64,000 nt of DNA. It comes from Deltaproteobacteria bacterium. GTDB taxonomy: Bacteria > Myxococcota_A > Polyangia > Polyangiales > JADJMO01. The stretch's first letter is position 1. Every line of letters starts with the position of its first letter. Under the pieces are notes generated by a model. The model searched no databases. It was not told the DNA's origin and saw nothing but the letters and a program-made list of their open reading frames with translations. The stretch lies in the NCBI GenBank assembly GCA_016182965.1, contig JACPFM010000002.1, positions 62,001-126,000 of the forward strand. Reading direction: 5' to 3'. The translations under genes and the position numbers were made by a program. Positions 19,098-27,595 of this stretch are shown piece by piece.

Positions 19098-19739
19098 ATG
19101 AAACCGGAAGAGACCCGCGAGAAGATCCTGGTCGCCGCCGACGACTTGTTCGGCGAGCTCGGGTTCGACGCGACCACGACGCGCGACATCGCCGCGCGCT
19201 CGGGCGTCAACAAGGCGCTCATCCACTACCACTTCGGCACGAAGGACGACCTCCTCGAGGCGCTCCTCGACGGCTACTACGCGCGCCTCACCGAGACGCT
19301 GCTCACGGCGCTGGGCGCGCGCGCTGGGAGGTCGCTGGAGGAGCAGGCGGAGGACGTCCTCGACGCCTACGGCGACTTCCTCGCCGAGAACCGCACCTTC
19401 TGCTGCATCGTGCAGCGCGAGGTCGGGAGCGGCCAGCACGTCGAGCGCATCGTCGCGCGCACGCTGCCCGCCTTCCAGGTCGGAGTGCAGTGGCTCGGTC
19501 GCATCGCGCCGCACGCGCCGGAGGGGCTCGAGCTCATCCAGGTGCTCACGAGCGTGTACGGCATGGTCGTCACCTACTTCACGCACGGCCACGTGCTGCA
19601 GCGGCTCACCGGCGCCGATCCCTTCTCGCCGAAGGCGCTCGAGGCCCGCAAGCGCCACGTGCGTCGCGTCGCGTCGCTCTTGCTCCGCGAGATCCAGCGC
19701 AAGCCCGCCTCGCGCGCGGGACGCAAGGGAGGGAGCTGA
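19098..19739 (+). CDS. TetR-family transcriptional regulator
   Basis: 213 aa. N-terminal HTH at about 4-50: TREKILVAADDLFGELGFDATTTRDIA, then SGVNKALIHYHFGTKDDLLEA, a textbook TetR helix-turn-helix. The C-terminal all-helical ligand domain (about 60-195) includes CCIVQREVGS and resembles TetR_C_33-type regulators, but the ligand is unknown. The ATG at 19098 follows AGAGGCAGG. The stop TGA (19737-19739) overlaps the start of the glycyl radical enzyme by one base (TGATG), so the regulator, enzyme and activase form one operon. It likely represses the operon until the GRE substrate or a related molecule binds. Confidence 0.93.
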   Translation: MKPEETREKILVAADDLFGELGFDATTTRDIAARSGVNKALIHYHFGTKDDLLEALLDGYYARLTETLLTALGARAGRSLEEQAEDVLDAYGDFLAENRTFCCIVQREVGSGQHVERIVARTLPAFQVGVQWLGRIAPHAPEGLELIQVLTSVYGMVVTYFTHGHVLQRLTGADPFSPKALEARKRHVRRVASLLLREIQRKPASRAGRKGGS

Positions 19740-22270
19740 TGCCGCTGCACCCGAAGAACGCCGCGCAGAAGGAGCGACTCCTCCGCGCCGAGCACTGGCT
19801 GTGCATGGAGCGGGCGCGCTTCTACACCGAGGCGCACCGCGAGACCGAGGGGCAGCACCCCTCGCTGTGCGCCGGGCGGGCCCTGCAGCGCGTGCTCGAG
19901 AACATGACCATCCGCATCGAGCCCGACGAGCTGCTCGTCGGCAACCGCGCGTCGAAGCGCATCGCGCCGCCCATCGCGCCCGAGCGCGGCGACTTCACCT
20001 TCGTGTTCGAGCACCTGTTCGACGACCTGAAGGCGTTCGGCTACCGCATCGATCCCCGAGACGAGCGCCTGCTGTTCGAGGAGCTCATCCCGTACTGGAA
20101 GGGCAAGACGGTGCGCGACGCGAAGATCGTCGCGCTGAAGGAGCGCGGCCTGTCGAGCCACCTCGACGTGTCGCCGAAGGAGCTCCGTCGAAAGCTGCGC
20201 AGCTTCGGCGTGCGCAAGCTCCTGCGGCTCGTGGACGACGGCGCCGCCGAAGGGGTGGGGGAGCGCTCCGTCGCGCGCGTGAGGCGCGCGGTCCGGCTGG
20301 CGTCCCACCTCCCGCGGCTCGCGCGCGCGGTGCGCGCCGGCGCCGGCGACAACCTCAAGGGCCGCGGTCGCTGCACCGACACGCAGGCGCACATCGTCCT
20401 CGGGCACGAGAAGGTCCTCTCGCTCGGGTTCTCGGGCATCCGCGAGCAGGCGCGCGCGCGCAAGGATCGCGCGACCGACGACGGCGAGCGGGCGTTCCTC
20501 GACGCGGTCGAGATCGTGTGCGACGCGATGCGCGCCTTCTCCGAGCGCTTCGCCGCGCTCGCCCGCGGCGAGGCCGCCGAGACCTCCGACCCCGCGCGTC
20601 GTCGCGAGCTCGAGAGCATCGCCGAGGCCTGCGGCCGCGTGCCCTGGCTCCCCCCGCGGAGCTTCGCCGAGGCGGTGCAGTCGATGTGGTTCACGCAGAA
20701 CGCGGCGATCATCAGCTACGGCGCCGGCAGCGGCATCACGCCCGGCCGCGTCGACCAGCTCCTCCATCCGTGGTTCTCGGCCGACGTCGCGAGCGGCGCG
20801 CTCGACCGCGCGCACGCGCTGCGGCTGCTCGAGGAATTCGTCATCAAGCTGAACGACAACGTGGTCATCTGGCCGAACATCGGCGGCGTGCAGCTGAACC
20901 ACCTCGGGTCGGACGTCGAGAACATCACGCTCGGCGGGGTCGACGCGCAGGGCGACGACGCGACCAGCGAGCTGACGTCTCTGTTCATCGAGGCCCTCGG
21001 AAACACCAACCTGGCGACCACCGCGTCGTTCCGCGTCTCGAAGGGGAGCCCGCGAGACTACGTACGACAGGTGGTGGCGGTACATCGCAAGACGAACTCG
21101 CCGGCCTTCCTCAACGACGAGACGGCGATCGCGGCGCTGGTCCGCGACGGGTACTCGCTGGAGGACGCGCGCCAGTACTGCCTCGTCGGCTGCGTCGAGC
21201 CGAGCGGCAACGGCGACACCTACGGCGCGACCGGCGGGTCGAAGGTCTACTTCCCGAGCGCGCTCGATCTGGTGTTCAACCGCGGCAAGACCACGTTCTT
21301 CGGGAGCCAGGACGGCGTCGACACCGGCGATCCCGCGGAGATGCGCTCGTTCGACGAGCTCCTCGCGGCGTTCTACCGACAGCTCGAGTCGATGGTCGAG
21401 TGGGTCACCGAGGCGACCAACCTGCGCGACGCGATCTGGGCCGAGCGGTTCCACAACCCGCTCATCTCCTGCACGATCGCCGGCTGCATCGAGCGCGCGA
21501 TGGACATGACCGCGGGCGGCGCGCGGTACAACTTCGGCTCCGTCGGCGGCGGCGGGCTCGGTACCGTCGTCGACTCGCTCGCCGCCGTGCGCAGGTTCGT
21601 CTTCGAGGAGAAGGCGCTGACGATGGACGAGCTCCGCGAGGCGCTCGCCACCGACTTCCGCGGCCGCGAGGGGCTGCGCCGGCGCCTCGCGAGCGGCCCG
21701 CGCTTCGGCAACGATCTCCAGGAGGTCGACGATCTGGCCCGCGATCTGGTCGATCGCTTCTGCGCGATGGTGTCCGCGCGGAAGACCTTCTGCGGCGGTC
21801 GGTACAAGGCGAGCCTCATCTCGTACGGGCTCAACGTGTACGAGGGCGCGCTCGAGCCGGCGACCCCCGACGGACGAGGCGCGGGCGAGCCGCTGTCGAA
21901 CAGCATGTCGCCGAGCAACGGCGCCGAGCGTCGCGGTCCGACGGCGGTGCTCAACTCGCTCTCGCGCATCGATCAGACGCGCATCGGCTACGGCAACTCC
22001 CTCAACATGCGCCTGCCGCTGGGCATCCTGAGGTCGGACAAGGGCGTCGAGAGCGTGGCGCACCTCGTCCGCGCGTACTTCGACAAGGGCGGCTTCCACG
22101 TGCAGTTCAACGCCGCCGACACCGCCACCCTGCGGGCCGCGCAGAAGGATCCGGCCGCCTACGCCGACCTCATCGTGCGGGTGTCCGGCTACTCGGCGTA
22201 CTTCACGCGGCTCGGCCGGCGCATCCAAGACGACATCATCGGGCGCACGGAGCTCTCGCCGTGTCACTGA
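19739..22270 (+). CDS. Glycyl radical enzyme, GCVEP dehydratase/lyase type
   Basis: 843 aa, one PFL-like barrel. The thiyl-radical site is C485 in VGC485VE487P, with Glu two residues later, as in glycerol/propanediol/hydroxyproline dehydratases, choline TMA-lyase and arylacetate decarboxylases; pyruvate formate-lyase has CCVSP instead. The radical glycine is G817 in RVSG817YSAYF. The Cys-Gly distance of 332 equals that of choline TMA-lyase as I recall it. The stretch after the Cys (SGNGDTYGATGGSKVYF) lacks the PGKTxGWHDxAFFN segment I associate with glycerol dehydratase, CutC and HypD, so the substrate is open. GGGAGG upstream supports the ATG. It overlaps its activase gene by ten bases. There are no microcompartment, transporter or aldehyde/alcohol dehydrogenase genes nearby. 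Confidence 0.95.
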   Translation: MPLHPKNAAQKERLLRAEHWLCMERARFYTEAHRETEGQHPSLCAGRALQRVLENMTIRIEPDELLVGNRASKRIAPPIAPERGDFTFVFEHLFDDLKAFGYRIDPRDERLLFEELIPYWKGKTVRDAKIVALKERGLSSHLDVSPKELRRKLRSFGVRKLLRLVDDGAAEGVGERSVARVRRAVRLASHLPRLARAVRAGAGDNLKGRGRCTDTQAHIVLGHEKVLSLGFSGIREQARARKDRATDDGERAFLDAVEIVCDAMRAFSERFAALARGEAAETSDPARRRELESIAEACGRVPWLPPRSFAEAVQSMWFTQNAAIISYGAGSGITPGRVDQLLHPWFSADVASGALDRAHALRLLEEFVIKLNDNVVIWPNIGGVQLNHLGSDVENITLGGVDAQGDDATSELTSLFIEALGNTNLATTASFRVSKGSPRDYVRQVVAVHRKTNSPAFLNDETAIAALVRDGYSLEDARQYCLVGCVEPSGNGDTYGATGGSKVYFPSALDLVFNRGKTTFFGSQDGVDTGDPAEMRSFDELLAAFYRQLESMVEWVTEATNLRDAIWAERFHNPLISCTIAGCIERAMDMTAGGARYNFGSVGGGGLGTVVDSLAAVRRFVFEEKALTMDELREALATDFRGREGLRRRLASGPRFGNDLQEVDDLARDLVDRFCAMVSARKTFCGGRYKASLISYGLNVYEGALEPATPDGRGAGEPLSNSMSPSNGAERRGPTAVLNSLSRIDQTRIGYGNSLNMRLPLGILRSDKGVESVAHLVRAYFDKGGFHVQFNAADTATLRAAQKDPAAYADLIVRVSGYSAYFTRLGRRIQDDIIGRTELSPCH

Positions 22271-23013
22271 ACGCGGAGACCGCCTGCCGCGTGTTCGACG
22301 TGCAGCGGTTCTCCATCCACGACGGGCCCGGCATCCGCACGACCGTGTTCCTCGCGGGTTGCCCGCTGCGCTGCGCCTTCTGCCAGAACCCCGAGTCCTT
22401 CCGCCCCGACGCGGCCGACCTCATGACGCCGCGGGCGATCATCGCCGAGGTGCTGAAGGACCGTGACTACTACGCGGTCAGCGGCGGCGGGCTGACGGTC
22501 TCGGGGGGCGACCCGCTCCTCCACGTGGCGCCGGTGCGCGCGCTGCTCGAGGAGGCGAGGCGAAACGACCTGCACACCTGCGTGCAGACCTCGGGGGCGG
22601 TGCCCGAGGCGAACCTCGCGGCGGTGCTCGGGCTCGTCGATCTCTTCCAGCTCGACCTCAAGCACATGGACGCGCGGCGCCATCGCGCGCTCACCGGCGC
22701 GAGCAACGAGCGCGTCCTCCGCGCCGCGGCGTTCCTCGCGGAGCGGGGCGCGGCGGTGCAGTTCCGCATGCCGCTGCTGCCGGGCGTGAACGACGACGAC
22801 GAGAACCTCGGCGCGCTCGCGCGCTTCCTCGCGGGGCTCTCCGTCCACGCGCTGGAGCTCGTGCCCTATCACCGGCTCTACCTCGACAAGTACGCGAGCC
22901 TCGGCCTCGAGCCGCGCCTGCGCGATCTGCAGCCGCCCTCGGCCGCCGATCGCGAGCGGGTCGTCGACCGACTGCGGCGCCACGGCGTCGCCGCGCGGAT
23001 CGAGCCCCTCTGA
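22261..23013 (+). CDS. Glycyl-radical-enzyme activase (radical SAM)
   Basis: 250 aa. Opens the [4Fe-4S]/AdoMet cluster with C34PLRC38AFC41, preceded by DGPGIRTTVF and followed by TVSGGDPLL (Asp where Glu is usual), all typical of activases that abstract hydrogen from the GRE glycine. The Cys-rich ferredoxin-like insert that usually follows the CxxxCxxC motif in dehydratase- and lyase-type activases (about 300 aa) is missing; the length is that of PflA. The GTG at 22261 lies inside the end of the GRE gene (10-bp overlap), a strong sign of coupled synthesis. Confidence 0.93.
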   Translation: MSLNAETACRVFDVQRFSIHDGPGIRTTVFLAGCPLRCAFCQNPESFRPDAADLMTPRAIIAEVLKDRDYYAVSGGGLTVSGGDPLLHVAPVRALLEEARRNDLHTCVQTSGAVPEANLAAVLGLVDLFQLDLKHMDARRHRALTGASNERVLRAAAFLAERGAAVQFRMPLLPGVNDDDENLGALARFLAGLSVHALELVPYHRLYLDKYASLGLEPRLRDLQPPSAADRERVVDRLRRHGVAARIEPL

Positions 23014-23019
23014 GCGCGC

Positions 23020-23036
23020 TCGGGCGCATGCGCCGA
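23020..23036 (+). terminator. Hairpin after the GRE operon
   Basis: TCGGGCGCATGCGCCGA forms a stem with one bulge, seven bases after the activase stop. There is no U-tract, so termination is uncertain. Confidence 0.35.
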
Positions 23037-23092
23037 GCCCCGGCTTGCTCGGATCGGAGTACGCTCCCGGACCCGCCAAGGAGCCGCACACG

Positions 23093-24940
23093 ATGGACAG
23101 CATCGACCGCGCGATCGTCGACCTCAACCGCGAGTACGCAGCCCTCCACACCGAGAAGGAGGAGCTGTTCTGGACGACGAAGATGGGGATCACGCGCGAG
23201 TACGCCGCGTTCAACGACGCGGAGAACGCGCTGCAGGCGTTCCGCCAGGACGCCGCGCGCCTCTCGCGGGTGCGCGCGCTCGCCGCCGAGGCGAAGACCG
23301 ACGCGCAGCGCGCGACGCTCGCCGGCTGGATCCGCTTCTTCGAGTGCGGCGTGATCGAGGATCCGGCGGCGCAGCGCGAGGCGGCCGAGACCGTCGAGCT
23401 CGAGAGCACGATCGCGAAGGCGCGCGGCGCCCTGCCGCTCGCGTGGACCCACCCGGAGACCGGCGAGCCGGTGCGCGCCAGCTCGGTGGCGCTCGCCCTC
23501 AAGGTCGCCTCCGACCCCGACGAGCGCGTGCGCAAGGCCGCCTTCCACGGGCTCGAGAGCATCGAGACGTTCGCGCTGCAGAGCGGGTTCCTCGATCTGG
23601 TGCGCCGCCGCAACCGCTTCGCGCGGCGCCTCGGCTACGCCGACTACTACGACTGGAAGGTCTCGACGACCGAGGGCTTCGACAAGAAGACCCTGTTCGC
23701 GCTGCTCGACGATCTCGAGGCGCGCACGCGCGAGGCGGGGCGTCGGCGCGTCGAGGCGGTGCGCGCCGCGCACGGCGACGGCGCCCTCGCGGCCTGGAAC
23801 TTCCGGTTCCACACGCAGGGCGACGTGCTCCGCGAGCTCGATCCGTACTTCCGCTTCGACGACGCGCTCTCGCGCTGGGGCCGCAGCTTCACCGCGCTCG
23901 GCATCCGCTTCGAGGGCGCGCTGCTCCAGCTCGATCTCATCGTCCGTGACGGCAAGTACGAGAACGGCTTCTGCCACGCGCCGGAGGTCCCCTACGAGGA
24001 CGCGACGGGCCGGGTGCGCGCGCGCGTGAACTTCACGAGCACCGCGGTGCCGGGCCAGGTCGGCTCCGGCAAGCGCGCGGCCGAGACCCTCTTCCACGAG
24101 GGCGGGCACGCGGCGCACTTCGCCAACATGCTGATGGGCGCGCCCTGCTTCTCGCAGGAGTTCGCCCCGACGAGCGCGGCCTTCGCCGAGACGCAGTCGA
24201 TGTTCTGCGACTCGCTGCTCGCCGACGCCGACTGGATGGCGCGCTACGCGCTCGATCGCGACGGCCGCCCGGCGCCGTGGGAGGTCGTCGAGAAGGCGAC
24301 GCGGCTCACGCAGGACAACGAGGTCGTGCACCTGCGCAACCTGCTGACGGTCTGCTACGCCGAGAAGGCGATCTACGAGATCCCCGAGGCCGAGCTGTCC
24401 GCCGATCGCATCATGGCGGAGATCCACCGCGTGGAGCGCGCGCTGAACTTCATCGATCGCTGCCCGCGCCCGACGCTCGCCGTGCCGCACCTGCTCGCGG
24501 GCGAGTCGTCGTGCATCTATCACGGCTACGTGCTCGCCCTCGGCGGCGTCGCGCAGACGCGCGCCTTCTTCGAGCAGCGCGACGGCTACCTGACCGACAA
24601 CCCGAACATCGGCCCGACGCTGCGCGAGAAGTACTGGCGCCCGGGCAACTCGATCACTTTCACCGACTATCTCGCGCGCCTCACCGGCTCGCCCTTCTCG
24701 TTCGACGCGCTCGTCGCCGACGTCTCCCGCACCGCCGACGAGGCGGTCGTCGATCAGCGCGAGCGCCTCGCGCGCGCAGCCGAGCGGCCGCGACCTCGAG
24801 GCCCCGTCGATCTCGATCTCACCCTGCGCATGGTCCACGGGGCCGAGGTGCTGGCGACGACCGAGACGGCGACCTTCGAAGAGGTCGCCGCGAGGTACGC
24901 CGACTGGGTGCGTTCACTCGAGCCGAAGAAGCCCGCCTGA
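23093..24940 (+). CDS. pepF: M3 peptidase, oligoendopeptidase F type
   Basis: 615 aa, close to the usual length. The zinc motif is H335EGGH339 (TLFHEGGHAAHF) with the third ligand E366 in FAETQSM, as in M3 thimet/oligoendopeptidases. The C-terminal part has SSCIYHGYVLA, which supplies the conserved substrate-binding His/Tyr. No signal peptide, so it degrades short peptides in the cytoplasm. AAGGAG 9 nt upstream decides the ATG at 23093; a TACGCT -10-like hexamer at 23060 gives a normal leader. It is monocistronic and has no visible link to the GRE operon. Confidence 0.92.
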   Translation: MDSIDRAIVDLNREYAALHTEKEELFWTTKMGITREYAAFNDAENALQAFRQDAARLSRVRALAAEAKTDAQRATLAGWIRFFECGVIEDPAAQREAAETVELESTIAKARGALPLAWTHPETGEPVRASSVALALKVASDPDERVRKAAFHGLESIETFALQSGFLDLVRRRNRFARRLGYADYYDWKVSTTEGFDKKTLFALLDDLEARTREAGRRRVEAVRAAHGDGALAAWNFRFHTQGDVLRELDPYFRFDDALSRWGRSFTALGIRFEGALLQLDLIVRDGKYENGFCHAPEVPYEDATGRVRARVNFTSTAVPGQVGSGKRAAETLFHEGGHAAHFANMLMGAPCFSQEFAPTSAAFAETQSMFCDSLLADADWMARYALDRDGRPAPWEVVEKATRLTQDNEVVHLRNLLTVCYAEKAIYEIPEAELSADRIMAEIHRVERALNFIDRCPRPTLAVPHLLAGESSCIYHGYVLALGGVAQTRAFFEQRDGYLTDNPNIGPTLREKYWRPGNSITFTDYLARLTGSPFSFDALVADVSRTADEAVVDQRERLARAAERPRPRGPVDLDLTLRMVHGAEVLATTETATFEEVAARYADWVRSLEPKKPA

Positions 24941-24997
24941 TCGCCGCGACTTCCTCGGTGCGTGCGTTTCGATATGCTCGCGCCGAGGAGGTGTGGA

Positions 24998-25177
24998 ATG
25001 GCGGAGAAGAAGGCCGAGCTGCTGACCGCGGGCAACATCGCCAAGGAGCTCGGGGTCGGCGACGCGAAGGTGAAGAAGGCGATCACCGAGCTCGGGCTGC
25101 AGCCCGACGCGAAGAAGGGCGCCTGCAGCTACTACGCGCGCGCGAACGTCGCGAAGATCAAGGCGGCGCTGAAGTAA
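24998..25177 (+). CDS. Small DNA-binding-like protein
   Basis: 59 aa. AELLTAGNIAKELGVGDAKVKKAITELG reads as a helix-turn-helix of the MerR/excisionase-like winged type, followed by LQPDAKKGACSYYARANVAKIKAAL, the expected wing and last helix. Similar short Lys/Ala-rich proteins occur in Myxococcota and other Deltaproteobacteria without known role. GAGGAGGTG upstream decides the ATG; TATGCT (24973) is a likely -10. It is convergent with the histidine kinase gene, whose 3' end overlaps it by about 20 bases. Confidence 0.75.
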   Translation: MAEKKAELLTAGNIAKELGVGDAKVKKAITELGLQPDAKKGACSYYARANVAKIKAALK

Positions 25178-26813
25178 CCGCGTCCGCGTTCGCGTCCCCG
25201 TTCGCGTCCGCGTTTGCGTTCGCGTTCGCGTTCGCGTTCGCGTTCGTGTGCGCGTTCGTGTGCGCGAGCGGCAGGTAGACCGAGAACTGCACGCCGTCGT
25301 CGGCGGCGTCGAGTTCGACGCGGCCGCCCATCGACGACAGGCCGTGCTGCACGACGAACAGGCCGAGGCCGGTGCCCTCGGCGCGCGTGGTGAAGAACGG
25401 CTCGAAGATGCGCCGGCCGGTCGCGGCGTCGATCGGATCGCCCTCGTTGTGGACGCGCAGACGGCACTCGCCCGCGGTCGGCGCCGCGTGGATGCGAATG
25501 CGCCCTCCGCGCGCGACGTGGTTCATCGCGTTGTCGACGAGGTTGAGGAGCACGCGACGCAGCGTGTCGCGGTCGGCGGTCACCCAGAGCGCCGGGTCGA
25601 CGACGGCCTCGGGCGCGCGGACCTCCGGGTGGACGCTGGACGCGGCGGCCACGACGTCGTCGACGACCTCGCGCAGCGAGACGGCCGTCGGATTCGTCTC
25701 GGTCGGGCGGGAGAACTGCAGCAGCTCGGCGACGACCCTGCGCAGCCTCGTCGCCTCCTCGCGGCTCGCGGCGAGCGCGGTGCGTCCCGCCTCGCTCAGC
25801 GTGCTCTCGTGCGCGATCGCGGCGAGCGCGACGGTGAGCACCGCCAGCGGGTGTCGGATCTCGTGCGCTACCACCGCGATGGTCTCGCCCATCGCCGCGA
25901 GGCGCTCTCGCCGCAACATCACCGATTGCAGGCGGGCGTTGCGGGCGATCGCGCCGAGCTGCGCCGCCAGGAGCTGGACGGCGACGAAGTCGTGATCGGT
26001 GAGATCGGCGCCCGCGACCGAGAGCACCGCGGCGATCGATCCCTCCGCCCAGATCGGGCACCAGATGCTGCGGCGCACGCGCGCCTCGGCCATGCTCCGG
26101 TCGAGGTCTGCGGCGAACTTCAGCGGCGCGTTCGCCGTCGACGGGAGGTTGTCGAGGAAGACGGCACGGCCGGTCTCGGCGACGTGGGTGGCGATCGGCG
26201 AGCTCTCGCGGTCGAGCCGTCGGCCGATGAGCGTTCGCCCGTACGCGGTGATCGGATCGTCCTCGCGCCCGAGCACGGAGATGGGCACGATCCGGCTCGC
26301 CTCGATCACGCTGTAGGCGACGGTCCAGCCGAGGTCGGCGAACGCTGGCTCGGCGCTCTTCAGGAAGGCGAGCACGTCGGGGCGGGCGCCGAAGGAGAGC
26401 TCCGCGAGCCGCCCGATGAGCGCCTCGGCGCGCGACGTCTCGGTCATGTCGCGCGCGGTGAGGACCAGCAGGTCACCGCTGCGCAAGGAGCGCAGATCGA
26501 CCAGCGCCTCGGCGCCGCTCGGACGCGCCAGGCGCACCCGGAACGTGACGGGGAGCGCCCACCCGGCCTCCTGCTGTCGCTCGATCTCGGTGAGGCGTCC
26601 AAGCTCTCCGGGGGCGAGGATCTCCGAAAGCGCCATCCCGATCAGCCGCTCGGACGGCGCGCCCATGAGCGCCGCGGCGCGCGCGTTCACCGCGGCGATG
26701 ACGCCGGCGCGGATCACGAAGACGGCCTCCGGCAGCTGGTCGACGCCGAGACGCCGCACGTCGCGTCGCAGGGCCCCACCTGCTCTCCGTCGTACTGCCT
26801 TCCGCCGTCTCAT
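25158..26813 (-). CDS. PAS-GAF sensor histidine kinase
   Basis: 551 aa, soluble. PAS at about 25-125 (QLPEAVFVIRAGVIAAVNA), GAF at about 140-290, HisKA with the phosphoacceptor H317 in VVAHEIRHPL, then HATPase with N428 (LVDNAMNH), NEGDP at 456-460 and GTGLGLF at 480-486. The last 35 residues are an Asn-Ala repeat (HTNAHTNANANANA...) encoded by the GCGAAC hexamer array, so the repeat has extended the ORF. No response regulator gene is adjacent; the STAS-like gene is divergent. The ATG at 26813 was chosen because upstream in-frame codons are Arg-rich without domain. Signal unknown. Confidence 0.9.
   Translation of the reverse strand: MRRRKAVRRRAGGALRRDVRRLGVDQLPEAVFVIRAGVIAAVNARAAALMGAPSERLIGMALSEILAPGELGRLTEIERQQEAGWALPVTFRVRLARPSGAEALVDLRSLRSGDLLVLTARDMTETSRAEALIGRLAELSFGARPDVLAFLKSAEPAFADLGWTVAYSVIEASRIVPISVLGREDDPITAYGRTLIGRRLDRESSPIATHVAETGRAVFLDNLPSTANAPLKFAADLDRSMAEARVRRSIWCPIWAEGSIAAVLSVAGADLTDHDFVAVQLLAAQLGAIARNARLQSVMLRRERLAAMGETIAVVAHEIRHPLAVLTVALAAIAHESTLSEAGRTALAASREEATRLRRVVAELLQFSRPTETNPTAVSLREVVDDVVAAASSVHPEVRAPEAVVDPALWVTADRDTLRRVLLNLVDNAMNHVARGGRIRIHAAPTAGECRLRVHNEGDPIDAATGRRIFEPFFTTRAEGTGLGLFVVQHGLSSMGGRVELDAADDGVQFSVYLPLAHTNAHTNANANANANANADANGDANADAVTSAPP
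25179..25264. repeat. GCGAAC-type hexamer array, site 3 (longest)
   Basis: About 14 units of (GCGTTC) with single changes, between the small HTH gene and the kinase core, and read as the C-terminus of the kinase on the minus strand. Confidence 0.85.
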
Positions 26814-27025
26814 CCCCGCCCCCGCAGCTCGAACGATGCCACGTCCGTCCTTCTTCCGCTCGGCCTCGCGTTCCGCAGACGAACGAGCGCGACACGGATG
26901 GCCTCCTCCCGGCCTCGGATCGAGACGTCGCGACGAGTGCGATCGCGCACGAACCCAACGTCGCACAGTCGCATCCAAACGCGCGTGCCGCGCGCGGAGC
27001 GCGGCGCGAGTGTCGAGGTCGAGCC

Positions 27026-27595
27026 TTGCGGTCTTCCCACACCCACGTAACCGAGCCGGTCGTACTCGCCGCGCGACCGGAGTTCTGCCTCGCCGCCGAT
27101 CGGGGCGCGGTGGTGGGAATCCATCGCGCACCCCTTCACGGCCCGCTGCTCAAGGCGATCCGCGAGGCCCTGCAGATCGCCGTCGACGCGCATCCCGCCG
27201 GGCTCGTCTGCCTCAGCGTCTTCCGGCTCTCGCGGCACTTCCCGCTCGACCCCGGCTTCGACAAGAACGTGCGCGAGCTCGCCGACACGCTGCGGGCCAT
27301 CGACCGCATGGTCATCGCCAACGCGACGCTCATCGAGTTCGGCGGCGTGCGCGCGGTGGCCATGCGCCTGGCGTCACGCGCGGTCATCAAGCTCGCGCGA
27401 CCGCGCGCCGAGATGGCCGACTTCGATCGGCTGACCGACGCCATCGCCTGGGTGCTCCCGTTCGCGAAGAGGGCCGGCGCACCGAGCGATCACATGAGCT
27501 GGGTGAAGCTCTACCGCCACGCCGAGCGGCACCTCCCCGACCTCGACGCCGTGTCGCACCCGGCGCACCCGGCGAAGGCGCGCACGGGCTCCTGA
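27026..27595 (+). CDS. STAS-like hypothetical protein
   Basis: Up to 189 aa. The core (about 30-150) has alternating strands and helices: GAVVGIHRAPL, GLVCLSVFRL, RMVIANATLIEFGGVRAVAMRL. The pattern recalls STAS/SpoIIAA-like proteins that are common in myxobacteria near sensor kinases. The start is unsure: no ATG lies before the core, and 27026 is a TTG. It is divergent from the PAS-GAF kinase with about 210 bp between, in which I see no clear promoter. Function unknown. Confidence 0.55.
   Translation: MRSSHTHVTEPVVLAARPEFCLAADRGAVVGIHRAPLHGPLLKAIREALQIAVDAHPAGLVCLSVFRLSRHFPLDPGFDKNVRELADTLRAIDRMVIANATLIEFGGVRAVAMRLASRAVIKLARPRAEMADFDRLTDAIAWVLPFAKRAGAPSDHMSWVKLYRHAERHLPDLDAVSHPAHPAKARTGS

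Noticed and set aside
19574-22267. 897-codon frame antisense to the GRE gene
   Set aside because: GC-rich shadow; composition unlike a protein.
19739-22270. Pyruvate formate-lyase
   Set aside because: Active site is GCVEP, not CCVSP; Glu follows the Cys by two.
25158-25264. Asn-Ala tail of the kinase as a functional domain
   Set aside because: Encoded by a DNA hexamer array that recurs in non-coding gene ends elsewhere.
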